In this document: piece after piece, positions 44,850 through 53,996 of the stretch | Numbering within the stretch: position 1 is the first letter of the stretch | Layout of the letters: every line of letters starts with the position of its first letter | Assembly (NCBI GenBank): GCA_041394945.1 | Contig: JAWKHH010000003.1 | Location: forward strand, 124,001-188,000 | Direction of reading: 5' to 3' | Source of the DNA: Bryobacteraceae bacterium | GTDB lineage: Bacteria; Acidobacteriota; Terriglobia; Bryobacterales; Bryobacteraceae | DNA length: 64,000 nt | Program-made: the position numbers and the translations under genes | Notes under the pieces: generated by a model | What the model was told of the DNA's origin: nothing | Database searches by the model: none | Seen by the model: only the letters and a program-made list of their open reading frames with translations

Positions 44850-47356
44850 GATTCGCCGCCTCGCTCGTACTCGCTCCCGCGCTGTTGGCGCAAAACGCCG
44901 TATCGCTCCGCCTGCTGCCCGAAAAGGCGGTGCTCTCGGGCAAAGGCGCGGCTCAACAATACCTCGTCATGGCCCGGGATTCCGCCGGCCGCGAACGCGA
45001 CGTCACCGCCCAGGCCACGATATCGGCCGCCGCGCCCGGAGTTGTCTCCATCGGCCAAAACGCGCTCGCCACCGCCGCGGCCGACGGCCAGACGGCAATC
45101 ACCGCCTCGCTCGACGGCAAGCGCGCCTCCGCTTCCATCCGCGTCGAGCACGCTGCCGACAGCCGTCCCTTCAGCTTCGCACGCGACATGAGCGAAATCC
45201 TCACCCGCCGCGGTTGCAACAGCCGCGGCTGCCACGGCGGCGTCAAAGGCCAGGGCGGCTTCAAGCTCTCGGGCGACGGCATCCATCCCCACGACGACTA
45301 TCGCTGGATCGTCGAAGGCGGCCGATTCCAGGTGCTCTCCGCGGAGGCCGCCGGCGAAAAGAAATCGCGCATCGCCAAAGCCGATCCCGAAAAGAGCCTG
45401 CTGCTTCAGAAGGCCGTGATGTCGGTCCCGCATGGCGGAGGACGCCGCTTTACCAAGGACTCCGCCGACTACGCCGCCATTCTCGCCTGGATCCGCGACG
45501 GCGCCCCCTACGGCGAGGAAGCCGCCGCCAACTCGCCCAAGCTCGCCTCGCTCGATGTCGCTCCCGGCGACGTCGTCCTCTCGCCGAACGAGAAGCAGCG
45601 CATCATCGTCACCGCCCGCTACTCCGACGGCCGCACCGAAGACTTCACCCACAAGGTGCTCTACGTCACCAACGACAAAGAGATCGCCAAGGTCTCCGCC
45701 GCCGGCGAAATCGAAACCCTTCGCCCCGGTGAAACCGCCATCCTCATCAAAGCCGCCGGACGCAGCGCCCGCATCGGCGTCGGCGTCATCGCCGCGCCCG
45801 TCGCCAACTATCCCACTGTCGCGCGGAACAACTTCGTCGACGAAGAGATTTTCGCTAAGCTCCGGCGCTTCAACATCGTCCCCTCCGGCCTCTCCGCCGA
45901 CGGCGAGTTCCTCCGCCGCGTGAGCCTCGATATCGCCGGCCGCCTCCCACCGCCGGAGCGCGTCCGCGAATTCGTCGCGAGCAAGGACCCCGCCAAGCGC
46001 GCCAAGGTCATCGACGCTCTCCTCGATTCCCCCGAGTACGTCGACTACTGGACCTTCCGCCTCGCCGATCTCTTCCGCGTCTCCATCTTCCCCGTCGGCA
46101 TCAATCCCAAGTGGACGCAGGATTACTACGAGTGGATCCGCGACGCTGTAGAAAAGGATCGAGGCTTCGACGAAATCGCCCGCGAGCGCATCGCCGCCCA
46201 GGGCTACTCGCCCGCGTCCCGCCACTATCTCCCCTATCTCGTCATCCCGCCGCCGGAAAACATGATGGGCGAAGAGGTCCGCGTGTTCATGGGCCGCCGC
46301 CTCGATTGCGCCCAGTGCCACGACCACCCCTACGAATCCTGGACCCAGGATCAGTTCTGGGGCATGACGGCTTTCTTCGGTCCGATGTTCAAGCTCGGCG
46401 GCAATCCGAGCTCCGTCGTCTTCGATTTCCCCGAAGGCAAGGAAGTCGCCGCCGACGTGCCCGGCCCCACCGAGCTTCGGGTCGTCCATCCGCGCACAAA
46501 GAAGCCCGTCGAGCCCGCGTTCCTCGATGGCGCCGTCTATCCGTTCGAGAAGACCGAGTTCCCCCGCCGCGAACTCGCCCGCCGCGTGACCGAACATCCC
46601 TACTTCGCCGAAGCCGCCGCCAATCGCATCTGGAGCCACTTCTTTGGACGCGGCCTCGTCAACCCCGTCGACGACTTCCGATCCACGAATCCTCCCACCC
46701 ATCCCCAACTCCTCGCCAAACTCGCTGAAGAGTTCCGGCACGGCGGGCATCGGTTCAAACCGCTCATTCGCGCCATCGCCAACTCGCGCGCTTACCAGCT
46801 CTCGAACCAAACCAACGACACCAACGCCGCCGACAAGATCAACTACTCCCACGCCCTTCCCCGCGCCCTCGACGCCGAGATCCTGCTCGACGCCATCGCC
46901 GACACTACCGGCGTCCGCGAACGGTTCCAGGTCGGCATGAATCGCGGCGAATGGCGCGGCGGCAAGACTCCCGCCGGCGCCCGCGCCGTCGAACTCAAGG
47001 AAGGCGACATCTACGCGACGCCGTTCTTCGACGCCTACGGCCGTCCCAATCGCTTCTCCGTCCCCGAGCGCGACACCACGCCGAAGCTCGCCCAGGCGCT
47101 CCACATGCTCGCCGGGACGACGTACAACGAGCGGCTTTGGGGCAAGGGCTCCCGCGTCTTCGATCTGTTCCAGGGCGGAGCCACCGACGCCCAAATTATC
47201 GATACGATGTTTCTGACCGCGTTCGCCAGGCGCCCGTCCGCCGGCGAATCGGCCGAATTGGCCAAGTTGATCGCAGCCTCGCCAAGCCGCGAACAGGGCC
47301 TCCAGGATTTCGTCTGGGCCCTGATCAGTTCGCGCGAGTTTGCCGAGAATCACTAG
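44846..47356 (+). CDS. DUF1549/DUF1553 exported protein with Ig-like (BIG2) domain and cytochrome-like motif
   Basis: The 836-residue protein has a signal peptide (MRFAASLVLAPALLAQ), a BIG2-like domain (residues about 20-105), and a CX4CH site in RRGCNSRGCHGGVKGQGG, a haem-binding-like motif in these families. A second Ig-like domain spans about 230-310. The DUF1549 part has NNFVDEEIFAKLRRFNIVPS and FLRRVSLDIAGRLPPPERVR, and the DUF1553 part includes RAIANSRAYQLSNQTN, the YATPFFDAYG region and LTAFARRPSAGESAEL. Its start codon overlaps the upstream stop (ATGA). These paired families are implicated in polysaccharide-linked processes in planctomycetes, but their reaction is unknown. Confidence 0.88.
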   Translation: MRFAASLVLAPALLAQNAVSLRLLPEKAVLSGKGAAQQYLVMARDSAGRERDVTAQATISAAAPGVVSIGQNALATAAADGQTAITASLDGKRASASIRVEHAADSRPFSFARDMSEILTRRGCNSRGCHGGVKGQGGFKLSGDGIHPHDDYRWIVEGGRFQVLSAEAAGEKKSRIAKADPEKSLLLQKAVMSVPHGGGRRFTKDSADYAAILAWIRDGAPYGEEAAANSPKLASLDVAPGDVVLSPNEKQRIIVTARYSDGRTEDFTHKVLYVTNDKEIAKVSAAGEIETLRPGETAILIKAAGRSARIGVGVIAAPVANYPTVARNNFVDEEIFAKLRRFNIVPSGLSADGEFLRRVSLDIAGRLPPPERVREFVASKDPAKRAKVIDALLDSPEYVDYWTFRLADLFRVSIFPVGINPKWTQDYYEWIRDAVEKDRGFDEIARERIAAQGYSPASRHYLPYLVIPPPENMMGEEVRVFMGRRLDCAQCHDHPYESWTQDQFWGMTAFFGPMFKLGGNPSSVVFDFPEGKEVAADVPGPTELRVVHPRTKKPVEPAFLDGAVYPFEKTEFPRRELARRVTEHPYFAEAAANRIWSHFFGRGLVNPVDDFRSTNPPTHPQLLAKLAEEFRHGGHRFKPLIRAIANSRAYQLSNQTNDTNAADKINYSHALPRALDAEILLDAIADTTGVRERFQVGMNRGEWRGGKTPAGARAVELKEGDIYATPFFDAYGRPNRFSVPERDTTPKLAQALHMLAGTTYNERLWGKGSRVFDLFQGGATDAQIIDTMFLTAFARRPSAGESAELAKLIAASPSREQGLQDFVWALISSREFAENH

Positions 47357-47444
47357 GGGGCGGCTTCTACCGTCTCCCCACGACGCCCAAGTCGGCGATA
47401 ACATAGACCTAGCCGAATCGCGCTGGCGATTGGAGTAGACCGAC

Positions 47445-48779
47445 ATGTACGTAAAATCAGGTTGCCTGGTCCAGACCCACAGACAATGGGCGCGCCGCGA
47501 CTTCCTTCGCATCGGCTCGCTCGGCTTCCTCGGCATGAACCTTGCCGACACGCTCCGCCTCGAAGCCGCCGAGACCTCTCCCAAGCCCCGCGGCAAGGCC
47601 AAGGCCTGCATCCTGCTCTGGCTCGAAGGCGGCCCGGCGCAGATGGATACCTGGGATCCCAAGCCCAACAGCTCCTTCCGCCCCATCGCCACCAATGTCG
47701 CCGGCATCCAGGTCTCGGAACTGCTGCCGAACCTCGCCAGGCGCATGGACAAACTCGCGCTCATCCGGTCCATGAGTTCCTTCGGCGACGATCACCCGCA
47801 GGCCTGCCACTACGCCGCCACCGGCCACCTCCACAACCCCGCGATGCAGTTCCCGAGCCTCGGCTCCATCGTCGGCAAGGAACTCGGCGCCGCCGGCGCA
47901 ATGCCGCCCTACGCCATCGTCCCGCGCTGGGAAACGCAGCGTCAGTATGAGGATTACCTCCGCTCGGCGTTCCTCGGCCCGGACTACGACCCGATGCTGA
48001 TCCCGGATCCGTCGAAGGCCGGCTTCGAGATCACCGACCTCAGCCTCCCGAAATCCGTCTCCGAACAAGCCGTCGAAAACCGGCGCTCGTTCCTCGACGC
48101 CATTGACCGCGGCTATCGCGCCCGCGTCGCGAGCGTCGAGCATCAGCAGATGGATGCCTTCAAGAAGCGGGCCTGGGAAATGCTCCTCGCGCCCGGCGTC
48201 CGCGGCGCGTTCGATCTTTCGAAGGAGTCCGACAAGACCCGTGACTCGTACGGCCGCGACTCCGTCGGCCAGAGCCTCCTCCTCGCTCGCCGCCTGGTCG
48301 AATCCGGCGTGCGCTTCGTCACCGCCGCCGGCTATCACGGCAACTCCTGGGATACGCACTCGAACAACGACAGCGGCCACCGCGACAAGCTCACCCCGCC
48401 GCTCGACCGCGGTCTCTCCGCCCTCATCGACGATCTCTCGGCCCGCGGCCTTTACGACGAAACCATCGTCATCGCGATGGGCGAGTTCGGCCGCACCCCT
48501 GTCATCAACCCCGCCCTCGGCCGCGACCATTGGCCCCAATGCTGGTCCCTCGCCATCGGCGGCGGCGGCCTGAAGACCGGAATCACCGTCGGCGTCAGCG
48601 ACGAACGCGCCGCCAACGTCGTCGAACGCAAGACCTCCATCGGAGATCTCTTCGCCACCGTCTACAAGGCCATGGGCATCGATTGGACGAAAGAATACAT
48701 GACCCCCATCGGCCGCCCCATCAAGATCGCCAATTCGTTCGAGGACTCCTCCGGCGAGCCCGTCTCCGAACTCGTCTGA
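47445..48779 (+). CDS. DUF1501 Tat-exported protein
   Basis: The 444-residue protein has a Tat signal (WARRDFLRIGSLGFLGMNLA) and the DUF1501/sulfatase-like core: ILLWLEGGPAQMDTWDPKP, IRSMSSFGDDHPQACHYAAT, WDTHSNNDSGHRDKLTPPLD and IVIAMGEFGRTPVIN, the last three holding the metal-binding Asp/His set. Activity is not established; the fold is alkaline-phosphatase-like. It follows the DUF1553 gene by 88 nt and almost certainly works with it. The 135 nt after its stop hold only a short frame (48783-48910) with no support. Confidence 0.9.
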   Translation: MYVKSGCLVQTHRQWARRDFLRIGSLGFLGMNLADTLRLEAAETSPKPRGKAKACILLWLEGGPAQMDTWDPKPNSSFRPIATNVAGIQVSELLPNLARRMDKLALIRSMSSFGDDHPQACHYAATGHLHNPAMQFPSLGSIVGKELGAAGAMPPYAIVPRWETQRQYEDYLRSAFLGPDYDPMLIPDPSKAGFEITDLSLPKSVSEQAVENRRSFLDAIDRGYRARVASVEHQQMDAFKKRAWEMLLAPGVRGAFDLSKESDKTRDSYGRDSVGQSLLLARRLVESGVRFVTAAGYHGNSWDTHSNNDSGHRDKLTPPLDRGLSALIDDLSARGLYDETIVIAMGEFGRTPVINPALGRDHWPQCWSLAIGGGGLKTGITVGVSDERAANVVERKTSIGDLFATVYKAMGIDWTKEYMTPIGRPIKIANSFEDSSGEPVSELV

Positions 48780-48914
48780 CCAAGCACGGCCCACGCGGCC
48801 AGCGCTTCGATAAGCAGACATCGCAGGCCAAGGATCGTAGTCTGATCGATCGATCAACCAAGGATCTCCCCGAACTCGAAAGCCTCCTCGAAGCCCGTAA
48901 CGCCGGCTGACGCC

Positions 48915-50237
48915 CTACTGCACCCGCATCAGCCGCCACCACACGCCCAACAGCACCACCCCGATAATCACCAGCGCCAGACACATCCCCGTCCAGATTC
49001 CCGGTGCGCCCCACCCGGCCCGGAAGCACAGCCAATAACCCACCGGTAGCCCCGCCATCCAATACCCGCCCAGATGCGTCACCGCCGCCACGCGCGTATT
49101 TCCCGCCCCGCGCAGCGCCCCCGTCGCCACGCCCTGCGCGCCATCGAACAACTGCCACACCGCCGCCAGCGCCAGCAGCGTCTCCGCCGCCTCAATCACG
49201 CCCGCGTCGTTCGTGAATACCCGCCCGATCCACCGCGGCGCAGCCAGGAAGAACACGCCCGCCAAGCCCATGAACGCCACCCCCAGCAGGATCGCGCCCC
49301 ATCCCGCCGCGCTCGCGCCCGCCCGGTCGCCGCGACCCACCGCCTGCCCCACGCGAACCGCCGCCGCCGACCCCAACCCCAGCGGCGCCATGAACGAATA
49401 GCTCGCCGCGCTCAACGCCACCTGGTGCGCCGCCAGCGCCCCCGGGCTCAGCCGCGAAACGAACACCGTCGTCAACGCGAACACGCCCACCTCCACCACC
49501 AACTGCGCCGCCGCCGGAAACCCCAGCGCCAGCAGCCGCCCGTATTCGCTCCACGAAGGCATCCGCGCGATCGCCTTCCGCAGCTCCGCGCCATGGTGCA
49601 TCGCCGCCGCACCCGCCAGCACCGCCGCCATGTACACGCGCGACACACACGTCGCCCACCCCGCTCCCTCCGCCCCCATCGCCGGCATCCCCAGATTTCC
49701 GAACACAAACGCCCAATTCGCCGCCGCGTTCACCACGTTCGCCGATAGCAGGGAGTACATCACCGGACGCACGATATTCATCCCCTGCAGGTACCGCCGC
49801 AGCGCCGTGTACACCATCAGCGGCGCCAGGCTCCACGTGATCGCTCGCAGATAAGGCCCGGCCTCGGCCCGCACCGCCGGATGCGTCCCGAGCAGATCCA
49901 GCCGCGCCGACAGCGCCAGCACCACTGCCGTCAGCGCCACGGTCAACGGCGCCGCCATCGCGAGGCCCGTCCACAGCCACCGGTGACACTCCTCGCGCCG
50001 CCCCGCCCCGAACGCCTGCGCCACCAGTGGATCGAGCCCCAGCAGCACGCCCATCCCGAACACCGCCGCCGCGTAGAACAGCATGCTCCCCAGGCTCACC
50101 CCGCCCATCGCCTCTGCACCCACCCGGCCCACCATCATCGTATCGACGACGCCCATCGTCATCCATCCGAGCTCGCCCAGCACGAGCGGGATCGCCAACT
50201 CGAGCAGCGGGCGGATTTCGCGCCGGAGATCGCCCAT
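48915..50237 (-). CDS. MATE-family multidrug/Na+ efflux protein
   Basis: The 440-residue protein has about 12 membrane helices in two MatE repeats: LLELAIPLVLGELGWMTMGV, VGRVGAEAMGGVSLGSMLF, LLGLDPLVAQAFGAGRREE in the first half and LGFPAAAQLVVEVGVFALTT, GALAAHQVALSAASYSFMAP, GLGSAAAVRVGQAVGRGDRA in the second. It would export organic cations by proton or sodium antiport. ATG 50237 is selected because GGAGG lies 9-10 nt before it; two ATGs further up (50246, 50276) are less likely. It is divergent from the DUF5009 gene across 61 nt. Confidence 0.93.
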   Translation of the reverse strand: MGDLRREIRPLLELAIPLVLGELGWMTMGVVDTMMVGRVGAEAMGGVSLGSMLFYAAAVFGMGVLLGLDPLVAQAFGAGRREECHRWLWTGLAMAAPLTVALTAVVLALSARLDLLGTHPAVRAEAGPYLRAITWSLAPLMVYTALRRYLQGMNIVRPVMYSLLSANVVNAAANWAFVFGNLGMPAMGAEGAGWATCVSRVYMAAVLAGAAAMHHGAELRKAIARMPSWSEYGRLLALGFPAAAQLVVEVGVFALTTVFVSRLSPGALAAHQVALSAASYSFMAPLGLGSAAAVRVGQAVGRGDRAGASAAGWGAILLGVAFMGLAGVFFLAAPRWIGRVFTNDAGVIEAAETLLALAAVWQLFDGAQGVATGALRGAGNTRVAAVTHLGGYWMAGLPVGYWLCFRAGWGAPGIWTGMCLALVIIGVVLLGVWWRLMRVQ

Positions 50238-50285
50238 CGAAACCATTCCTCCATTCTCGCCGCCATTCCCTCCCACTCGCCCATG

Positions 50286-50291
50286 TACACT
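50286..50291 (+). promoter_or_regulatory. -10 element (TACACT) 7 nt before the DUF5009 ATG
   Basis: TACACT, then ctatgga, then ATG at 50299. It fits the leaderless pattern seen elsewhere in the window. Confidence 0.4.
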
Positions 50292-50298
50292 CTATGGA

Positions 50299-51381
50299 AT
50301 GTCCGCCGCGGCCATCCCCAAGCAACGCCTCGTCTCCCTCGACGTCTTCCGCGGCCTCACCATCGCCTCCATGGTCATGGTCAACAACCAGTTCGGACCC
50401 GGCGCCTACCGCGAACTCCGCCACGCCGCCTGGAACGGCTGGACCTTCACTGACCTCGTCTTCCCGTTCTTCCTCTTCATCGTCGGCGTCGCCCTCACGC
50501 TCTCCTCCGCCCGGCGCAAGGAACGCGGCGACTCCAAGCCCCGCCTCCTTCGCCACGCCGCCGAACGCGCCGCCTGGATCTTCGGTATCGGCGTCCTCCT
50601 CAACGGCTTCCCCGGCTACGACCTTGCCTCCCTCCGCATCCCCGGCGTCCTCCAGCGTATTGCCGTCTGCTACCTGATCGCGCTCGCCATTTACCTCTAC
50701 ACCGACTCCCCGTGGACCCGGGCCGCCTGGGCCCTCGGCTTCCTCATTCTCTTCACCGCGCTCATGCACCCCCACGGCTACGAGAAGAACACCAACCTCT
50801 CCGACCAGGTGGACCGCAAACTCCTCCTCGGCCATCTCTACACGCCCACGCGCGACCCGGAAGGCCCGCTCAGCAATATCCCCGCCGTCACCACCTGCCT
50901 GCTCGGAGTCCTCGCCGGCGACTGGCTCCGCGCCCGCCGCGATGCGAAGTCGAAGGCGATGCCCATGATCGCCGCCGGCGCTGCGCTCGTTGCCGCCGCC
51001 TACGCGCTCAATCCGCTCCAGCCCATCAACAAGAACCTCTGGACACCCACCTACGTCCTGCTCGCCGGCGGCCTCGCACTCATTGCGTTCGCCATCTGCT
51101 ACCAACTCGTCGATGTCGCCCGGAGCCCCGGCGCCTGGACCACGCCCTGCGTCATCTTCGGCATGAACGCCATGGCCGTCTACATCTTTCACGGCCTGCT
51201 CGAGCACTTCGCCGTGATCGCGAAAGTCGGAGGCGTTACCCTCCGCCAATGGCTCTACGACGGCCTCCTCCCCGCTCTAGGAGCCGCCAACGCGTCGTTG
51301 GTCTACTCCCTCATGCACGTCGCCTTCTGCTTCCTGTTTGCCTGGCGCCTCTACCGCCGCCACTACTTCTTCAAGTTCTAG
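50299..51381 (+). CDS. DUF5009 / heparan-alpha-glucosaminide N-acetyltransferase-like membrane protein
   Basis: The 360-residue protein has the typical start RLVSLDVFRGLTIASMVMVN followed by AAWNGWTFTDLVFPFFLFIVGVA, and around ten membrane helices ending with FAWRLYRRHYFFKF. This is the NagX/HGSNAT-related family, which moves acetyl groups onto terminal glucosamine across membranes, or acts on related amino sugars. The start ATG 50299 fits the motif and a TACACT element; the frame upstream to 50083 is an artefact of the GC-rich divergent gene. The TIM-barrel gene follows 119 nt downstream. Confidence 0.87.
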   Translation: MSAAAIPKQRLVSLDVFRGLTIASMVMVNNQFGPGAYRELRHAAWNGWTFTDLVFPFFLFIVGVALTLSSARRKERGDSKPRLLRHAAERAAWIFGIGVLLNGFPGYDLASLRIPGVLQRIAVCYLIALAIYLYTDSPWTRAAWALGFLILFTALMHPHGYEKNTNLSDQVDRKLLLGHLYTPTRDPEGPLSNIPAVTTCLLGVLAGDWLRARRDAKSKAMPMIAAGAALVAAAYALNPLQPINKNLWTPTYVLLAGGLALIAFAICYQLVDVARSPGAWTTPCVIFGMNAMAVYIFHGLLEHFAVIAKVGGVTLRQWLYDGLLPALGAANASLVYSLMHVAFCFLFAWRLYRRHYFFKF

Positions 51382-51488
51382 GGAGCCGTTCGCGCGAGGT
51401 GCTCAAACGAGTCCGCGACGCCGAGCCGTCAACAATCAGCGTTCATCCGGTTCATCAGTGGCCGATTCAACCAGCCGCCCCCCTCGAA

Positions 51489-51494
51489 TATAAT
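51489..51494 (+). promoter_or_regulatory. Consensus -10 TATAAT 6 nt before ATG
   Basis: TATAAT, then cacccc, then ATG at 51501, with the same spacing as at 36756. No SD is present. Confidence 0.55.
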
Positions 51495-51500
51495 CACCCC

Positions 51501-52442
51501 ATGATCAACCGCCGCGACTTCCTCACCGCCGCCTCCGCCCTCCCCCTCACCGCGGCGGCCAAGGCCAAATACACGGTCGGCATCACCACCAACACCCGCG
51601 GCGGCTGGGAATCCGACGTCTTTCTCTCCTTCCGCGAAGCCCGCGAAGTCGGCTACCGCAACGTCGAGACGTTTATCAGCTACTTCCACAAGGACTATTG
51701 GACCCGCCCCGAAGCCCTCCAAAAGAAAATCGACGAGATCGGAGTCCGCTTCGTCACCATCTCCAACTCCGGCCCCCTCGAAACCCACTTCGAAGACCCC
51801 GCCCGTCACGAAAAGCTCCTCGAAGACCACGTCGCGCTCGGCCGGTTCATCCGCCGCTTCGGCTGCACCCATCTCAAGATCAACCTCGGCCCCCGCCGGA
51901 AGGAAGGCACTACGCCGGAAGACCTCAAACAGATCTCCAAGGTCCTCAACATTCTCGGCAAGCGTCTCACCGGCGAAGGCATCAAGCTCGCCATCCACGC
52001 CCACATGTGGAACCAATTCGAGAACCGCCGCGAGATCGACGCCGTCCTCGGAGCCACCGATCCCAAACACGTCTGGTTCGTCCTCGACACCGGCCACATC
52101 ACCCTCGCCGGCATCGACCCCGTCCAACTCGCCCGCGAACTCAACCACCGCATCGTCGAGTTCCACATGAAGGACACCAGGCCCGAATGGCGCGGCGGCG
52201 CTCCCACCCGCCTCGACCGCCCCGACATGATGGCCGACCCGCCCTTCTTCCCCCTCGGCCACGGCGGCGTCGACTTCCCCGCCCTCAAAGCCCACCTCGA
52301 TTCCATCGCCTGGAACGGCTTCCTCACCGTCGAACTCGACACCTCACCGGCCCGCCCGCCCAGGCAAAGCGCCCGCATCAGCATCCACTATCTCCGCGAC
52401 GTCCTCCGGCTGCCAGCGGAATCCTTCGCCGCCCGCACCTGA
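51501..52442 (+). CDS. Tat-exported sugar phosphate isomerase/epimerase-like TIM barrel
   Basis: The 313-residue protein has a Tat signal (NRRDFLTAASALPLTAAAK) and an AP-endonuclease-2/xylose-isomerase-like TIM barrel: YRNVETFISYFHKDYW, THLKINLGPRRKEG, LAIHAHMWNQFENRREID, WFVLDTGHITLAGIDP, RIVEFHMKDTRPEW and FLTVELDTSP. The acidic/His residues at strand ends are the metal ligands expected. Enzymes of this family epimerise or isomerise sugars or inositols and often accompany Gfo/Idh oxidoreductases. The longer open frame from 50712 overlaps DUF5009 and is not used. Confidence 0.87.
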   Translation: MINRRDFLTAASALPLTAAAKAKYTVGITTNTRGGWESDVFLSFREAREVGYRNVETFISYFHKDYWTRPEALQKKIDEIGVRFVTISNSGPLETHFEDPARHEKLLEDHVALGRFIRRFGCTHLKINLGPRRKEGTTPEDLKQISKVLNILGKRLTGEGIKLAIHAHMWNQFENRREIDAVLGATDPKHVWFVLDTGHITLAGIDPVQLARELNHRIVEFHMKDTRPEWRGGAPTRLDRPDMMADPPFFPLGHGGVDFPALKAHLDSIAWNGFLTVELDTSPARPPRQSARISIHYLRDVLRLPAESFAART

Positions 52443-52562
52443 CACTTTCCCTTTGCCGTGAAGGAATCCTCCCATGGCGCCGATAAGCCGCTTGTAGCCA
52501 CAGAGAACCGGAATCAGCGGCGCCCGCGGGAGGCTCAGCGTCTTATAAGGCCCTCCGCAAGC

Positions 52563-52579
52563 GGTCCCGGAAAGGGACC
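52563..52579 (+). other. Small hairpin upstream of the 96-residue gene
   Basis: GGTCCC-GGAAA-GGGACC forms a perfect 6-bp stem. A TATGCT hexamer follows at 52586-52591. The remaining bases of 52443-52620 show no gene. Confidence 0.3.
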
Positions 52580-52620
52580 AAGTGCTATGCTTGAAGTGAT
52601 CCGCTGGAAAGGGATTTGTT

Positions 52621-52911
52621 TTGGACGATCGATTGAAGGAACTGATGCAGGAGCTCGGCAACGCGATCAACGAATCGCTCTCCGATTCCGATCGCATCGC
52701 AGCCGCGATCGGCGAGATCAAGCGCTCCGGCTACGATGTCTTCCTCGTCCTCGAAGCAACCATCGGGTTCAACCGCCGCGATGAAGACTCCGACGACGAC
52801 GAGGAAGCCCGCAGCGAGGTCGTCGCCGCCCCCTCCCCCGACAAGATCCATTGGAGTTCCCAGGACGCGAAGTTCCTCAAGGCTCTGAAAATCTCCGTCG
52901 ACTCCGAGTAG
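52621..52911 (+). CDS. Small acidic protein of unknown function
   Basis: The 96-residue protein is helical and acidic: DDRLKELMQELGNAINESLS, then an aliphatic strand DVFLVLEATIGF, an acidic stretch RRDEDSDDDEEARSE and a C-terminal WSSQDAKFLKALKISVD. There is no signal peptide or membrane segment. The start is TTG with AAAGGG about 7 nt upstream. I do not recognise a family. It ends 53 nt from the 3' end of the convergent glycosyltransferase gene. Confidence 0.65.
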   Translation: MDDRLKELMQELGNAINESLSDSDRIAAAIGEIKRSGYDVFLVLEATIGFNRRDEDSDDDEEARSEVVAAPSPDKIHWSSQDAKFLKALKISVDSE

Positions 52912-52964
52912 TACTCGCGCCCCGCCGCCCCTCGTCCACACTCCTCTGCCATCGGGAGCTTTCT

Positions 52965-53996
52965 TCAACGCGCCTTGTACACCGCGCACGTGTCCCACGC
53001 GGCCCGCTCCCACGAAAACAGACGCCACCTGGTCAACCCTCGCGCCACGCATTCGTCCCGCATCGTCTCATCTCCCATGAGGTTCACCAGCCCCATCGCG
53101 ATCGCCTCCACGTCCGTCGGATCCGTGTACACCGCCGCGTCTCCGGCCACCTCCGGCAGCGCTGACCGGTTCGACGTCAAAACCGCCACCCCCCGCGCCA
53201 TCGCCTCCAGCACCGGCATTCCGAATCCCTCGTCGAGCGACGGAAACGCGAAGATCGACGCCCGTGCATACAAGTCCTCGAGCGATTCTTCGCTCGCCCA
53301 CCCCAACGCCGTGATGTCTTCCCGACGCGGGCTCCGCGCGATCCTCGCTAGCACAGCCTCCGCCTCGTAGCCTTCCTGCGATCCCGCCAGCACCAGCCGC
53401 CACCCTGGCGGCGTCATCTCGAACGCCTCCACTAGCCGGAGCGTGTTCTTGCGCTTCTGGATCGCTCCCACCGAAAGCACCAGCGCCTCCCGCGCTACTA
53501 CGTGAATGCGCGCCCGCGGCTCGCGGACCCCATGATGCACTACGTGAATTCGTTCCCGCTCCACCCCAAGCAGTTCGCACACCTGGCCCGCCGTGAACTC
53601 CGAAACCGTGATCACCGCCGAGGCGCGCGCCGCCGCATCGCGCGCCTGTGCGGCAAATCGCGCGCGGAACTCCGGCGCGGAGTACTCGCCGGTCAACACA
53701 AACAGATCGTGAAACGTCACCACCGCGCGCGTCCGCGGACTCAGCTTCGCCGGCAGGCGCTGGTTCAACCCGTGGAACACGTCGCAAGCCGGCGCCCACG
53801 CGTCGAGCAGCGGCCTGCGCGTTACCCCCCTCGGCGCGCCCTCGAGCATCCCCGCCACGAGCTTGTGCGGCCGGAAATACCAGACCGAATCAAAATCCTC
53901 CCGGGCCGCCACTCCACGAAGAATCTCCCGCGAATAGACGCCCACTCCGGTCGGATTCGGGCCAAGACTATAGGTGGCGTCCAGCGCAACTTTCAA
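52965..53996 (-). CDS. Glycosyltransferase family 4 (GT-B) enzyme
   Basis: The 343-residue GT-B protein has the N-terminal VALDATYSLGPNPTGVGVYS and a C-terminal donor domain with LVLSVGAIQKRKNTLRLVEA, ITALGWASEESLEDLYARAS and the EX7E motif in FPSLDEGFGMPVLEAMARGV. It probably adds a hexose to a lipid or polysaccharide acceptor. The start is TTG 53996 and overlaps the upstream REC/GGDEF-like gene by 29 nt. It is the third gene of a minus-strand run from the sigma-54 activator. Confidence 0.87.
   Translation of the reverse strand: MKVALDATYSLGPNPTGVGVYSREILRGVAAREDFDSVWYFRPHKLVAGMLEGAPRGVTRRPLLDAWAPACDVFHGLNQRLPAKLSPRTRAVVTFHDLFVLTGEYSAPEFRARFAAQARDAAARASAVITVSEFTAGQVCELLGVERERIHVVHHGVREPRARIHVVAREALVLSVGAIQKRKNTLRLVEAFEMTPPGWRLVLAGSQEGYEAEAVLARIARSPRREDITALGWASEESLEDLYARASIFAFPSLDEGFGMPVLEAMARGVAVLTSNRSALPEVAGDAAVYTDPTDVEAIAMGLVNLMGDETMRDECVARGLTRWRLFSWERAAWDTCAVYKAR

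Noticed and set aside
44567..47773. Very long antisense ORF (1068 residues) opposite the DUF1553 and DUF1501 genes
   Set aside because: It is a high-GC shadow: low-complexity G/A/V/D-rich composition, no motifs, and the opposite strand has well-recognised families with signal peptides.
48783..48910. Short plus-strand reading frame after the DUF1501 gene ending in LESLLEARNAG
   Set aside because: Its frame begins inside the DUF1501 gene and no independent start or SD is visible; it could be a relic, but evidence is too thin.
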